NCBI GenBank assembly: GCA_035530375.1
Contig: DATKUY010000039.1
Location: 1-64,000 of the forward strand
Length of the DNA stretch: 64,000 bases
Direction: 5' to 3'
Origin: Sulfuricella sp035530375
GTDB taxonomy: Bacteria; Pseudomonadota; Gammaproteobacteria; Burkholderiales; Sulfuricellaceae
Part shown: positions 49,451 to 57,837 of the stretch, one piece after another
How positions within the stretch are numbered: the stretch's first letter is position 1
Layout: each line of letters starts with the position of its first letter
Program-made: the position numbers and the translations under genes
Notes under the pieces: model-generated
The model's database searches: none
Told to the model about the DNA's origin: nothing
Seen by the model: only the letters and a program-made list of their open reading frames with translations

Positions 49451-49611
49451 CTAAAAACGACTACTAGCCACGGATGAACATGGATTAACACAGATAGAAC
49501 AACGCAATGCTGAAAATTTGCCATTCACCGGAAAGGCGCGCCAGAGGAGATAGGCAACGCATTGATAATCCGTGCGCATCCGTGTTAATCCGTGGCTAAA
49601 CTGCTTTTTTA
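49451..49611. repeat. Family A palindromic repeat, copy 5
   Basis: The left end CTAAAAACGACTACTAGCC-ACGG and the right end CCGTGG-CTAAACTGCTTTTTTA are inverted versions of the same terminus around about 75 variable bases. The right end supplies the TAA stop of folP (49609-49611). Confidence 0.85.
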
Positions 49612-50427
49612 CAGGTTGATGGCATTCACGATCTGCAATGCTTCCCTAGTCGCCTTCACGTCGTGCACCCGGATAATTTTAGCACCCTTCATCGCCGCAA
49701 TCACGGCCGCGGCGACGCTGGGGATCAACCTTTCGTTCACTTCCAGGCCGGTGATCTGGCCGAGCATGGATTTGCGCGACAAGCCAGCCAGCACCGGCAC
49801 ACCCAGCGTCGTGAAACGATCCAGCTGGCGCAGCAGGGCGATGTTGTGCTCCAGCAGCTTGCCGAAGCCGAAGCCGGGATCGACCACCAGCCGCTCGCGG
49901 CCAATGCCTGCGGCCTGCGCCGCAGCCATGCGCGCTTGCAGGAACGCCATCGACTCAGCCACGACGTCATCGTAGCGAGGCGCATGCTGCATGGTCTGCG
50001 GCGTACCATGCTTGTGCATCAGGCACACCGCCACACTCGAGTCCGCCGCCGCATCGAGTGCGCCCTCTCCCTGCAATGCATCGATGTCATTGATCATGGC
50101 CGCGCCCGCAGCGATGACTTCACGCATCACCCTGGCCTTGCAGGTATCGACCGACAGCGGCACGTTCCTGCCGCACAGCGCCTCGACTACCGGCAGCACC
50201 CGCCGCAATTCCTCCTCGATGCTGACGGGCAGCGCGCCGGGGCGCGACGACTCGCCGCCGATATCGAGAATATCGGCGCCTTCATCGAGCAGGCGCAGGG
50301 CATGCCCGATGCCGGAAACAGGGGAGGCGCAATGGCCACCGTCGGAAAACGAATCGGGGGTGACGTTGACGATGCCCATGATCAATGGGCGATTGAGAGG
50401 AAGAGTGAAACGGCCGCAATGAAGCAT
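49609..50427 (-). CDS. folP: Dihydropteroate synthase
   Basis: A 272-residue TIM-barrel enzyme of folate synthesis that joins p-aminobenzoate to the pterin diphosphate. Motifs IMGIVNVTPDSFSDGG, ILDIGGESSRPGA and DPGFGFGK are present. I chose the ATG at 50427 (MLHCGRFTLPL). No Shine-Dalgarno sequence is visible, because a family C repeat lies directly upstream; coupling with ftsH is therefore interrupted. The C-terminal NL-stop may derive from the family A repeat. Confidence 0.95.
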   Translation of the reverse strand: MLHCGRFTLPLNRPLIMGIVNVTPDSFSDGGHCASPVSGIGHALRLLDEGADILDIGGESSRPGALPVSIEEELRRVLPVVEALCGRNVPLSVDTCKARVMREVIAAGAAMINDIDALQGEGALDAAADSSVAVCLMHKHGTPQTMQHAPRYDDVVAESMAFLQARMAAAQAAGIGRERLVVDPGFGFGKLLEHNIALLRQLDRFTTLGVPVLAGLSRKSMLGQITGLEVNERLIPSVAAAVIAAMKGAKIIRVHDVKATREALQIVNAINL

Positions 50428-50430
50428 TTT

Positions 50431-50503
50431 GGGTGATGAGTAATGGGTAACGGGTAATGGGTGGGGAGAATCCCCATCACTCATTACCAATCACCCATCA
50501 CCA
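50431..50503. repeat. Family C repeat, copy 2
   Basis: GGGTGATGAGTAATGGGTAA on the left and TCACTCATTACCAATCACCC on the right form inverted arms around GGGGA/TCCCC. It fills the ftsH-folP gap, five bases after the ftsH stop and four before the folP ATG. Confidence 0.82.
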
Positions 50504-50508
50504 ACTTT

Positions 50509-52404
50509 TCAAGCTTCCGGCGCCGGGTGCGAGGTCGGCGTGACCGGCGCCGTCGGCGCACTGTCCGAAGGTGGCGTCGGCGTCGTGCTCTGACTCGGCT
50601 TGGGCGGACGCGGCTCTTTGCCTTCCATGATATCGGCGATCTGATCCGCATCGATGGTTTCCCATTCCAGCAGGGTCTTCGCCATCAATTCGATCTTGTC
50701 GCGGTTTTCCTCGATCAACTGGCGCGCCAAGGCATACTGCGCATCCACGATGCGACGGATCTCGGCGTCCACTTTCTGCATGGTGGCTTCGGAAACATTC
50801 TTGTGGGTGGTCACGGAACGGCCGAGAAACACCTCGCCCTCGTTCTCGCCGTAGACCATCGGCCCCAAGGCATCGGACATGCCCCATTGCGTCACCATGC
50901 GCCGCGCCATTTCGGTCGCGCGTTCGAAATCGTTGCTGGCTCCGGTCGTCATCTGCCCCATGAACACTTCTTCTGCGATGCGCCCGCCGAACAGCACTGC
51001 GATATTCTGCAGGATGGTTTCGCGATCCATGCTGTAGCGATCCTCGGTCGGCAACTGCATGGTCACGCCCAAGGCGCGTCCGCGCGGGATGATGGTAACC
51101 TTGTGCACCGGGTCGGTTTTCGGCAGCAGCCTTGCCACCACCGCATGTCCGGCCTCGTGGTATGCCGTGTTCCTGCGCTCGTGCTCGGGCATGACCATGG
51201 AACGGCGCTCGGCGCCCATCATGATCTTGTCCTTGGCGCGCTCGAAGTCCTCCATGTCCACCAGGCGCTTGTTGGCGCGCGCCGCGAACAGAGCGGACTC
51301 ATTCACCAGGTTGGCAAGATCGGCGCCGGAAAATCCGGGTGTGCCGCGCGCCAGGATGTCGGCACGCACGTCGGGCGACATCGGCACCTTGCGCATGTGC
51401 ACCAGCAGGATTTGCTCGCGACCGCGGATGTCGGGCAGAGGCACCACCACCTGGCGGTCGAAGCGACCGGGGCGCAACAATGCCGGATCCAGCACGTCCG
51501 GGCGGTTGGTGGCGGCGATCACGATAACGCCGACCGAGCCTTCGAAACCGTCCAGTTCGACCAGCAACTGGTTCAGGGTCTGCTCGCGCTCATCGTTGCC
51601 GCCGCCCATGCCGGCGCCGCGCTGGCGGCCGACTGCGTCGATTTCATCGATGAAGATGATGCAGGGCGCATTTTTCTTGGCCTGCTCGAACATGTCGCGC
51701 ACCCGTGCCGCGCCCACGCCGACGAACATCTCGACGAAGTCGGAGCCGGAAATGCTGAAGAACGGCACCTTGGCCTCGCCGGCAATGGCCCTCGCCAGCA
51801 GGGTCTTGCCGGTGCCGGGGTTGCCGACCATCAGCACGCCTTTGGGAATCCGCCCGCCCAGTTTCTGGAACTTGCCGGGGTCGCGCAGGAATTCGACCAG
51901 TTCGGATACTTCCTCCTTGGCCTCGTCGCATCCGGCGACATCGGCAAAGGTCACGGTGTTGGTGGTCTCATCGAGCATCCTTGCCTTGCTTTTGCCGAAG
52001 GAGAACGCGCCGCCCTTACCGCCGCCCTGCATCTGGCGCATGAAAAACACCCAGACGCCGATCAGCAGCAGCATCGGGAACCAGGAGACAAACAAGTTCA
52101 TCAGAAAGGAAGGCTCTTCTTCGGGCCGGGCTTCGACCACCACGCCATTCTTGAGAAGATCGCTCACCATCCACGGGTCAGACGGCGCATAGGAGGTAAA
52201 GCGCTTGCCGTCGGTTGTCACCCCCTTCAGCACGTGGCCCTCGATCGACACTTTGGCGATGTGCCCCTGCTTCACTTCTTCAAGGAACTGGGAATATTCC
52301 AGCGGCGCCTGAACGGACTGACGCTGGCCGAAGTGGTTGAACACCATCATCAGCACCAGTGCGATCACCAGCCAGACCGCGATATTTTTCATCAAATTAT
52401 TCAA
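50509..52404 (-). CDS. ftsH: ATP-dependent zinc metalloprotease FtsH
   Basis: A 631-residue membrane protease with two N-terminal helices (about 5-25 and 100-120), a AAA+ domain (Walker A GNPGTGKT, Walker B IIFIDEIDA) and a zinc protease domain with HEAGH. It degrades unassembled membrane proteins and regulators. The start is TTG (52404, MNNLMKNIAVW), supported by GAGGAGAG about seven bases upstream; an ATG lies four codons in. The Pro/Thr/Ser-rich C-terminal tail is low in complexity. It is followed by folP and glmM, a common order. Confidence 0.96.
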   Translation of the reverse strand: MNNLMKNIAVWLVIALVLMMVFNHFGQRQSVQAPLEYSQFLEEVKQGHIAKVSIEGHVLKGVTTDGKRFTSYAPSDPWMVSDLLKNGVVVEARPEEEPSFLMNLFVSWFPMLLLIGVWVFFMRQMQGGGKGGAFSFGKSKARMLDETTNTVTFADVAGCDEAKEEVSELVEFLRDPGKFQKLGGRIPKGVLMVGNPGTGKTLLARAIAGEAKVPFFSISGSDFVEMFVGVGAARVRDMFEQAKKNAPCIIFIDEIDAVGRQRGAGMGGGNDEREQTLNQLLVELDGFEGSVGVIVIAATNRPDVLDPALLRPGRFDRQVVVPLPDIRGREQILLVHMRKVPMSPDVRADILARGTPGFSGADLANLVNESALFAARANKRLVDMEDFERAKDKIMMGAERRSMVMPEHERRNTAYHEAGHAVVARLLPKTDPVHKVTIIPRGRALGVTMQLPTEDRYSMDRETILQNIAVLFGGRIAEEVFMGQMTTGASNDFERATEMARRMVTQWGMSDALGPMVYGENEGEVFLGRSVTTHKNVSEATMQKVDAEIRRIVDAQYALARQLIEENRDKIELMAKTLLEWETIDADQIADIMEGKEPRPPKPSQSTTPTPPSDSAPTAPVTPTSHPAPEA

Positions 52405-52496
52405 AATCTCTCCTCAAGCCTGCACATGCAGACAAATTCTAAACCCTTTGTTCGGCTCATGTCAGCTCTTTATATGAGCATCCGCTTTGCGGCGGA

Positions 52497-53117
52497 CTAC
52501 CTGCTTAAACCGATTCCAAGCAGATAGGTTTCGTTGGTTCGGCCACGCGAAGCTTTCGGCTTGCGCGTCGCCACCTGCGTGAAATGTCCGCGCATGGCGC
52601 GGATATATTCATCGAAGCCGCCACCCTGAAATACTTTGACCAGGAAACTGCCGCCCGGTTTCAAATGCTGCACGGCAAACTCCAGTGCCAGATCGGCAAG
52701 ATGCATTGCACGCGCCTGATCGGCAAGAGCGATACCGCTTATATTGGGGGCCATATCGGAAATCACAAGATCCACCGGGCGTCCGTCCAGCGCCTTGACC
52801 AGTTCGGCCAGCACCGCATCCTCGCGGAAATCGCCCTGGATGAAGGTCACCCCCGCCAACGGCGTCATTTCCAGCAGGTCGAGTGCAACCACCTTGCCGT
52901 TGCCCGCCAGCTTTTTGGCCGCCACCTGCGACCACCCTCCGGGCGCCGCCCCCAAGTCCACCACCCTCATGCCGGGCTTGAGCAGATGGTCGCGTTCGTT
53001 GATTTCCAGCAGCTTGTACGAAGCGCGCGAGCGATAGCCCTCCAGCTTCGCGCGCTGGACATAAGGGTCGTTGACGTGCTCGCTCATCCAGGCTTTGCTG
53101 GTTTTAGTGGGCTTCAT
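52497..53117 (-). CDS. rlmE: 23S rRNA 2'-O-methyltransferase RlmE
   Basis: A 206-residue SAM-dependent enzyme that methylates the 2'-O of U2552 in 23S rRNA. Seen are the N-terminal SKAWMSEHVNDPYV, the SAM loop DLGAAPGGWSQVA and the catalytic Asp of the K-D-K-E tetrad in VISDMAPNISG. It is divergent from yhbY with a 46-base gap and precedes ftsH, a widespread arrangement. Confidence 0.95.
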   Translation of the reverse strand: MKPTKTSKAWMSEHVNDPYVQRAKLEGYRSRASYKLLEINERDHLLKPGMRVVDLGAAPGGWSQVAAKKLAGNGKVVALDLLEMTPLAGVTFIQGDFREDAVLAELVKALDGRPVDLVISDMAPNISGIALADQARAMHLADLALEFAVQHLKPGGSFLVKVFQGGGFDEYIRAMRGHFTQVATRKPKASRGRTNETYLLGIGLSR

Positions 53118-53163
53118 CGGGTAAACTGCGAGCCTTTTTCAAAGACGTTCCAAGGATATCATT

Positions 53164-53463
53164 ATGTTACCGCTTACTTCAGCGCAAAAAAGTTTTTTGC
53201 GCGCTCAGGCCCATGCTCTCAATCCAGTCGTGACCATCGGCGATGCAGGCCTTTCCGAAGCGGTCATGAAGGAAGTGGGGCTCAGCCTCGCCAGCCATGA
53301 GCTGATCAAGGTCAAGTCGCACAGCCGCGACAAGGCTGCACGCGAAAGCCAACTGGCGGAAATCTGCGAAACCCTGCACGCCGCTGCAGTACAGCATATC
53401 GGCAAGATCCTGATTGTCTACAAGCCCGCCGAAAAACCCCGGCTGGTACTGCCTAAAGAGTAA
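53164..53463 (+). CDS. yhbY: YhbY-type CRS1-YhbY RNA-binding protein
   Basis: A 99-residue protein with the CRM fold: the N-terminal FLRAQAHALNPVVTIGDAGL and the later HELIKVKS are typical. YhbY associates with pre-50S ribosomal particles. It is divergent from rlmE, suggesting shared control of ribosome assembly. A family C repeat begins at its stop codon. Confidence 0.92.
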   Translation: MLPLTSAQKSFLRAQAHALNPVVTIGDAGLSEAVMKEVGLSLASHELIKVKSHSRDKAARESQLAEICETLHAAAVQHIGKILIVYKPAEKPRLVLPKE

Positions 53464-53507
53464 TGGGTTTTCTCGTCACCCATTTCTCATCACTCATCAC
53501 CAATAAC
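53461..53507. repeat. Family C repeat, copy 3 (short)
   Basis: TAATGGGTTTTCTCGTCACC followed by CATTTCTCATCACTCATCACC, a short copy whose first three bases are the yhbY TAA stop. It separates the convergent yhbY and DUF4149 genes. Confidence 0.7.
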
Positions 53508-53512
53508 AGGTG

Positions 53513-53968
53513 CTAACCCCGGCGCGGCGCCAACACCAGCACCAGGCCAAGCAGACTTTCAAACAGGTAAACGATGCTGGAAATTCCGTGCCAGTGGGCG
53601 AAGCGGTCGCGGAACATGCTTTCCATCACGGCCTTCGGCAATGCCTGTTCCTTCAGGTTTTCCATAATCGGCTGGATGCCGAAACGACCGGCCAGAGTAA
53701 GCAGCAGCATCGTCAGCACCGCCCAGAAAAATCCCTGCTTCAACGCTGAACCGCCATACACCGCCAGACGGTGAACCAACAGGTAAGAACCGCAGACCAT
53801 GCCGACATAGGCGATCCAGACAAACATCCTGCCGGCCAGCATGCCAGCCAGCATTTTGTCGTCTAGCGAGGCGAACAGCACCGGCGCCGCCAGATAGCCG
53901 ATTACCCACAAGCCGCCCACCCAAATGGTGATGGCGATTAGCGCAAGATTGTCAGTAAATCTTTTCAT
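53513..53968 (-). CDS. DUF4149 membrane protein
   Basis: A 151-residue protein with four membrane helices, matching DUF4149 (patterns IWVGGLWVIGYLAAPVLF and FRDRFAHWHGISSIVYLFES). The function is unknown. It follows greA on the minus strand and converges with yhbY; this association with greA and yhbY is common in betaproteobacteria. Confidence 0.85.
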   Translation of the reverse strand: MKRFTDNLALIAITIWVGGLWVIGYLAAPVLFASLDDKMLAGMLAGRMFVWIAYVGMVCGSYLLVHRLAVYGGSALKQGFFWAVLTMLLLTLAGRFGIQPIMENLKEQALPKAVMESMFRDRFAHWHGISSIVYLFESLLGLVLVLAPRRG

Positions 53969-53974
53969 TTATGT

Positions 53975-54031
53975 TGGTGATGAGTACCGAGAAATGGGTG
54001 ATGAGGAAACCCATTCCTCTTCCCTCATGAC
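53975..54031. repeat. Family C repeat, copy 4
   Basis: GGTGATGAGTACCGAGAAATGGGTGATG on the left and CCCATTCCTCTTCCCTCATG on the right are imperfect inverted arms. It fills the gap between greA (whose stop is at 54032) and the DUF4149 gene. Confidence 0.72.
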
Positions 54032-54508
54032 TCAAATGTACCTCACATCCAACACTTCGTATTCGCGCACTCCGCCCGGCGCCTGCACCTCGGCGACGTC
54101 CCCGGCGTATTTTCCGATCAGCGCGCGGGCGATCGGCGAGCTGATGGAAATTTTTCCCTGCTTGATGTCGGCCTCGTCGTCACCGACGATCTGATAGGTC
54201 ACCTTCTCTTCGCTTTCCAGGTCTTCCAGTTCGACCGTCGCGCCAAATACGCAGCGTCCATCGGCATCAAGCAGCTTGGGGTCGATGATCTGGCCGTTGG
54301 ACAGTTTGCTCTCGATTTCGGCAATGCGCCCCTCGACGAAGCTCTGGCGCTCCTTGGCGGCATCGTATTCGGCGTTTTCCGACAAATCGCCGTGCGAGCG
54401 CGCTTCGGCGATGGCCGCAATCACGTTGGGACGTTCAACCGTCTTCAGCTGGTGCAATTCAGCACGCAACCGTTCCGCACCGATGACCGTCAATGGAACC
54501 TTGTTCAT
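54032..54508 (-). CDS. greA: Transcription elongation factor GreA
   Basis: A 158-residue factor that stimulates cleavage of backtracked RNA in RNA polymerase. It has the N-terminal coiled coil with the acidic tip (GDLSENAEYDAAKERQ) and a C-terminal FKBP-like domain. GAGAG lies before the ATG. It follows carB by 43 bases and is probably co-transcribed with it. Confidence 0.95.
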   Translation of the reverse strand: MNKVPLTVIGAERLRAELHQLKTVERPNVIAAIAEARSHGDLSENAEYDAAKERQSFVEGRIAEIESKLSNGQIIDPKLLDADGRCVFGATVELEDLESEEKVTYQIVGDDEADIKQGKISISSPIARALIGKYAGDVAEVQAPGGVREYEVLDVRYI

Positions 54509-54551
54509 TCCTCTCTCCTAAAATTCCTGGATTGCAGTATGGCCGGACAAA

Positions 54552-57500
54552 TTAATTCAGCCGGGCGTGCAGGCCCTGCAAGTCGTATACCTGCAGCTCC
54601 TTCATGTGCTGGATACCGGCGCAGGCAGCGCGCGCGCCGGCCAGCGTGGTGTAGTAGGTAATCTTGTTCTGCAGCGCGGCGTTGCGCATCGCATAGGAAT
54701 CGTGCACGCCGCGCTTGTCCTCGATGGTGTTGACGATCAGACCGATCTCGCCGTTCTTGATCATATCGACGATATGGGGGCGCCCCTCATGCACCTTGTT
54801 CACCGGCGTCACCTCGAGGCCCGCAGCGGAAATCGCCGCCGCCGTGCCGCGTGTGGCGACCAGACTAAAGCCCAGTTCCGCCAGGTTGCGGGCAATATCG
54901 ATTACCTTTTCCTTGTCGCCAGCGCGCACGCTGATGAAGGCGCGACCGCCGGACGGCAGCTTTGCGCCGGTGGCGAGTTGCGACTTGACGAAGGCCTCGG
55001 CAAAGGTCAAGCCCACGCCCATCACCTCGCCGGTCGATTTCATTTCCGGCCCGAGGATGGGGTCGACGCCGGGGAACTTGATGAATGGGAACACCGCTTC
55101 CTTGACCGAGTAGTAAGGCGGGATGACTTCGTGGGTGACGCCCTGTTCCTTGAGGCTCCGCCCCGCCATGCAGCGCGCCGCGATCTTGGCCAACTGCAGG
55201 CCGGCGGCCTTGGAAACGAACGGCACGGTGCGCGAGGCGCGCGGATTGACTTCGAGCACGTAGACCGTCTCGCCCTGAATGGCGAACTGCACGTTCATCA
55301 GGCCGACCACGTTCAGCCCTTTGGCCATCAGCACGGTCTGGCGGCGCATCTCGTCCTGGATTTCCGCCGACAGCGAATACGGCGGCAGCGAGCAGGCCGA
55401 GTCGCCGGAATGTACGCCGGCTTCCTCGATGTGCTCCATCACGCCGCCGATCAGTACATCGGTGCCGTCGCAGATCGCATCGACATCGACTTCGGTGGCG
55501 TCGTTGAGGAAGCGGTCGAGCAGCACCGGCGAATCGTTGGAAACCTTGACCGCTTCGCGCATGTAGCGTTCAAGGTCGGATTGCTGGTGAACGATCTCCA
55601 TGGCGCGGCCGCCCAGCACGTAGGAAGGGCGGACTACCAGCGGATAGCCGATTTCCTCGGCCAGCCGGATCGCCTCTTCCGGCGCGCGCGCGGTGCGGTT
55701 GGGCGGCTGCTTCAGCCCCAGTTCGTGCAGCAATTTCTGGAAGCGCTCGCGGTCTTCGGCAGCATCGATCATATCCGGGCTGGTGCCAATAATCGGCACG
55801 CCGTAGGCTTCCAGATCGCGCGCCAGCTTCAGCGGCGTCTGGCCGCCGTACTGGACGATCACGCCGACCGGTTTTTCCACCGCAACCACCTCGAGCACGT
55901 CTTCCAGCGTCAGCGGCTCGAAATACAAGCGGTCGGAAGTGTCATAGTCGGTCGAGACGGTTTCCGGATTGCAGTTGACCATGATGGTCTCGTAGCCGTC
56001 CTCGCGCATCGCCAGCGCGGCATGCACGCAGCAATAGTCGAATTCGATGCCCTGGCCGATGCGGTTCGGCCCGCCGCCCAGCACCATGATTTTTTTCCTG
56101 TCGGTCGGCTCCGATTCGCACTCTTCCTCATAGGTCGAGTACATATAGGCGGTGTCGGTGGCGAATTCGGCAGCGCAGGTATCGACCCGTTTGTAGACCG
56201 GACGCACCTTGAGCGCATGACGGCGCGCGCGCACATCATGCTGGCTCACGCCCAGCAGTTTCGCCAGCCTCAGGTCGGAGAAACCGCGCCGTTTGAGTTC
56301 GCGCATTTCGGCAAAACCGAGGGAATCCAGGCTGCGGCCGTTCAGCGCCTGCTCGCGTGCCACCAAATCGGCCATTTGCGCCAGGAACCAGGGATCGATA
56401 TGGGTCAGCGCATGGATTTCGTCCTGCGTCATGCCGCAGCGCATCGCGTCGGCGATGTACCAGATACGATCCGGGCCGGGGTCGCCCAGCTCGGTTTCGA
56501 TTATTTCACGGTCGGAGGTCTTCTCGTCGAGCCCGTCATTGCCGGTCTCCATGCCTCTGAGCGCCTTCTGCAACGACTCCTGAAAAGTGCGTCCGATCGC
56601 CATCACCTCGCCCACCGACTTCATCTGGGTGGTCAGGCGATTATTGGCGCGCGGGAATTTTTCGAAGGCGAAGCGCGGAATCTTGGTGACGACGTAATCG
56701 ATCGAGGGTTCGAACGAGGCCGGGGTTGCGCCGCCGGTGATGTCGTTCTGCAACTCGTCGAGGGTATAGCCGATCGCCAGTTTGGCCGCCACCTTGGCGA
56801 TCGGGAAGCCGGTCGCCTTGGAAGCCAGGGCGGAGGAGCGCGACACGCGCGGGTTCATCTCGATCACCACCATGCGGCCATCGTCCGGGTTGATGCCGAA
56901 CTGGACGTTGGAGCCGCCGGTTTCCACGCCGATCTCGCGCAGCACCGCCAGCGAGGCGTTGCGCATGATCTGGTATTCGCGGTCGGTCAGGGTCTGAGCC
57001 GGCGCAACGGTGATCGAGTCGCCGGTATGCACGCCCATCGCATCGAAGTTTTCAATCGAGCAGATGATGATGCAGTTGTCCTTCTTGTCGCGCACCACCT
57101 CCATCTCGAACTCTTTCCAGCCGATGACAGATTCCTCGATCAGCAGTTCCTTGGTCGGCGAAGCGTCCAGGCCGCGTTCGCAGATCGCAAGAAACTCTTC
57201 CTTGTTGTAGGCAATGCCGCCGCCCGAACCGCCCATGGTGAAGGAAGGCCGGATGATGGTGGGATAGCCGACCATCGCCTGCACCTGCAGGGCTTCTTCC
57301 AGGCTGTGGGCAATCGCTGCGCGCGGACAGGCGAGGCCGATCTTCTCCATCGCCTTCTTGAATTTCTCGCGGTCCTCGGCCTTGTCGATCGCTTCCTTGG
57401 TGGCGCCGATCATTTCCACGTTGTACTTTTCCAGCACGCCGTGGCGCGCCAGATCGAGCGCGCAATTGAGCGCAGTCTGGCCGCCCATGGTGGGCAGCAG

Positions 57501-57755
57501 CACATCAGGCCGCTCGGTGGCGATAATCTTCTCCACCACCTGCCAGGTAATCGGCTCGATATAGGTGACGTCCGCCATCTCCGGGTCGGTCATGATGGTG
57601 GCGGGGTTGGAGTTGACCAGGATGACTTTGTAGCCTTCCTCGCGCAGCGCCTTGCAAGCCTGCGCGCCGGAATAGTCGAACTCGCACGCCTGGCCGATGA
57701 CGATCGGGCCGGCGCCGATGATCAGGATGGATTTAATGTCTGTACGTTTTGGCAT
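54552..57755 (-). CDS. carB: Carbamoyl-phosphate synthase large subunit
   Basis: A 1067-residue enzyme built from two homologous ATP-grasp halves (about 1-400 and 550-935), a linking oligomerisation domain and a C-terminal MGS-like regulatory domain (GFSLVATRGTAAAIS). It makes carbamoyl phosphate from bicarbonate, glutamine-derived ammonia and two ATP. It forms the complex with CarA, encoded just upstream across a family B repeat. The length is standard. Confidence 0.97.
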   Translation of the reverse strand: MPKRTDIKSILIIGAGPIVIGQACEFDYSGAQACKALREEGYKVILVNSNPATIMTDPEMADVTYIEPITWQVVEKIIATERPDVLLPTMGGQTALNCALDLARHGVLEKYNVEMIGATKEAIDKAEDREKFKKAMEKIGLACPRAAIAHSLEEALQVQAMVGYPTIIRPSFTMGGSGGGIAYNKEEFLAICERGLDASPTKELLIEESVIGWKEFEMEVVRDKKDNCIIICSIENFDAMGVHTGDSITVAPAQTLTDREYQIMRNASLAVLREIGVETGGSNVQFGINPDDGRMVVIEMNPRVSRSSALASKATGFPIAKVAAKLAIGYTLDELQNDITGGATPASFEPSIDYVVTKIPRFAFEKFPRANNRLTTQMKSVGEVMAIGRTFQESLQKALRGMETGNDGLDEKTSDREIIETELGDPGPDRIWYIADAMRCGMTQDEIHALTHIDPWFLAQMADLVAREQALNGRSLDSLGFAEMRELKRRGFSDLRLAKLLGVSQHDVRARRHALKVRPVYKRVDTCAAEFATDTAYMYSTYEEECESEPTDRKKIMVLGGGPNRIGQGIEFDYCCVHAALAMREDGYETIMVNCNPETVSTDYDTSDRLYFEPLTLEDVLEVVAVEKPVGVIVQYGGQTPLKLARDLEAYGVPIIGTSPDMIDAAEDRERFQKLLHELGLKQPPNRTARAPEEAIRLAEEIGYPLVVRPSYVLGGRAMEIVHQQSDLERYMREAVKVSNDSPVLLDRFLNDATEVDVDAICDGTDVLIGGVMEHIEEAGVHSGDSACSLPPYSLSAEIQDEMRRQTVLMAKGLNVVGLMNVQFAIQGETVYVLEVNPRASRTVPFVSKAAGLQLAKIAARCMAGRSLKEQGVTHEVIPPYYSVKEAVFPFIKFPGVDPILGPEMKSTGEVMGVGLTFAEAFVKSQLATGAKLPSGGRAFISVRAGDKEKVIDIARNLAELGFSLVATRGTAAAISAAGLEVTPVNKVHEGRPHIVDMIKNGEIGLIVNTIEDKRGVHDSYAMRNAALQNKITYYTTLAGARAACAGIQHMKELQVYDLQGLHARLN

Positions 57756-57763
57756 TTCGCATT

Positions 57764-57833
57764 AACCGCAGAGGCGCGGAGGCACGGAGGGTTTTGAGCA
57801 TTTCAATCTCAGCGCCTCCGCGTCTCCGCGGTT
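57764..57833. repeat. Family B repeat, copy 3
   Basis: AACCGCAGAGGCGCGGAGG on the left, inverted as CGCCTCCGCGTCTCCGCGG on the right, with a short centre. It fills the carA-carB gap, four bases after the carA stop and eight before the carB ATG. Confidence 0.85.
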
Positions 57834-57837
57834 CAAA

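Noticed and set aside
54567..57797. A 1076-residue open frame on the plus strand across carB
   Set aside because: It is the antisense shadow of carB; the composition (rich in His, Arg, Gly, Gln) and lack of any family pattern are typical of codon-bias shadows.
2155..57833. Dispersed repeats as a CRISPR array
   Set aside because: Copies are kilobases apart, belong to several unrelated families and are palindromic; there is no regular spacer pattern and no cas gene.
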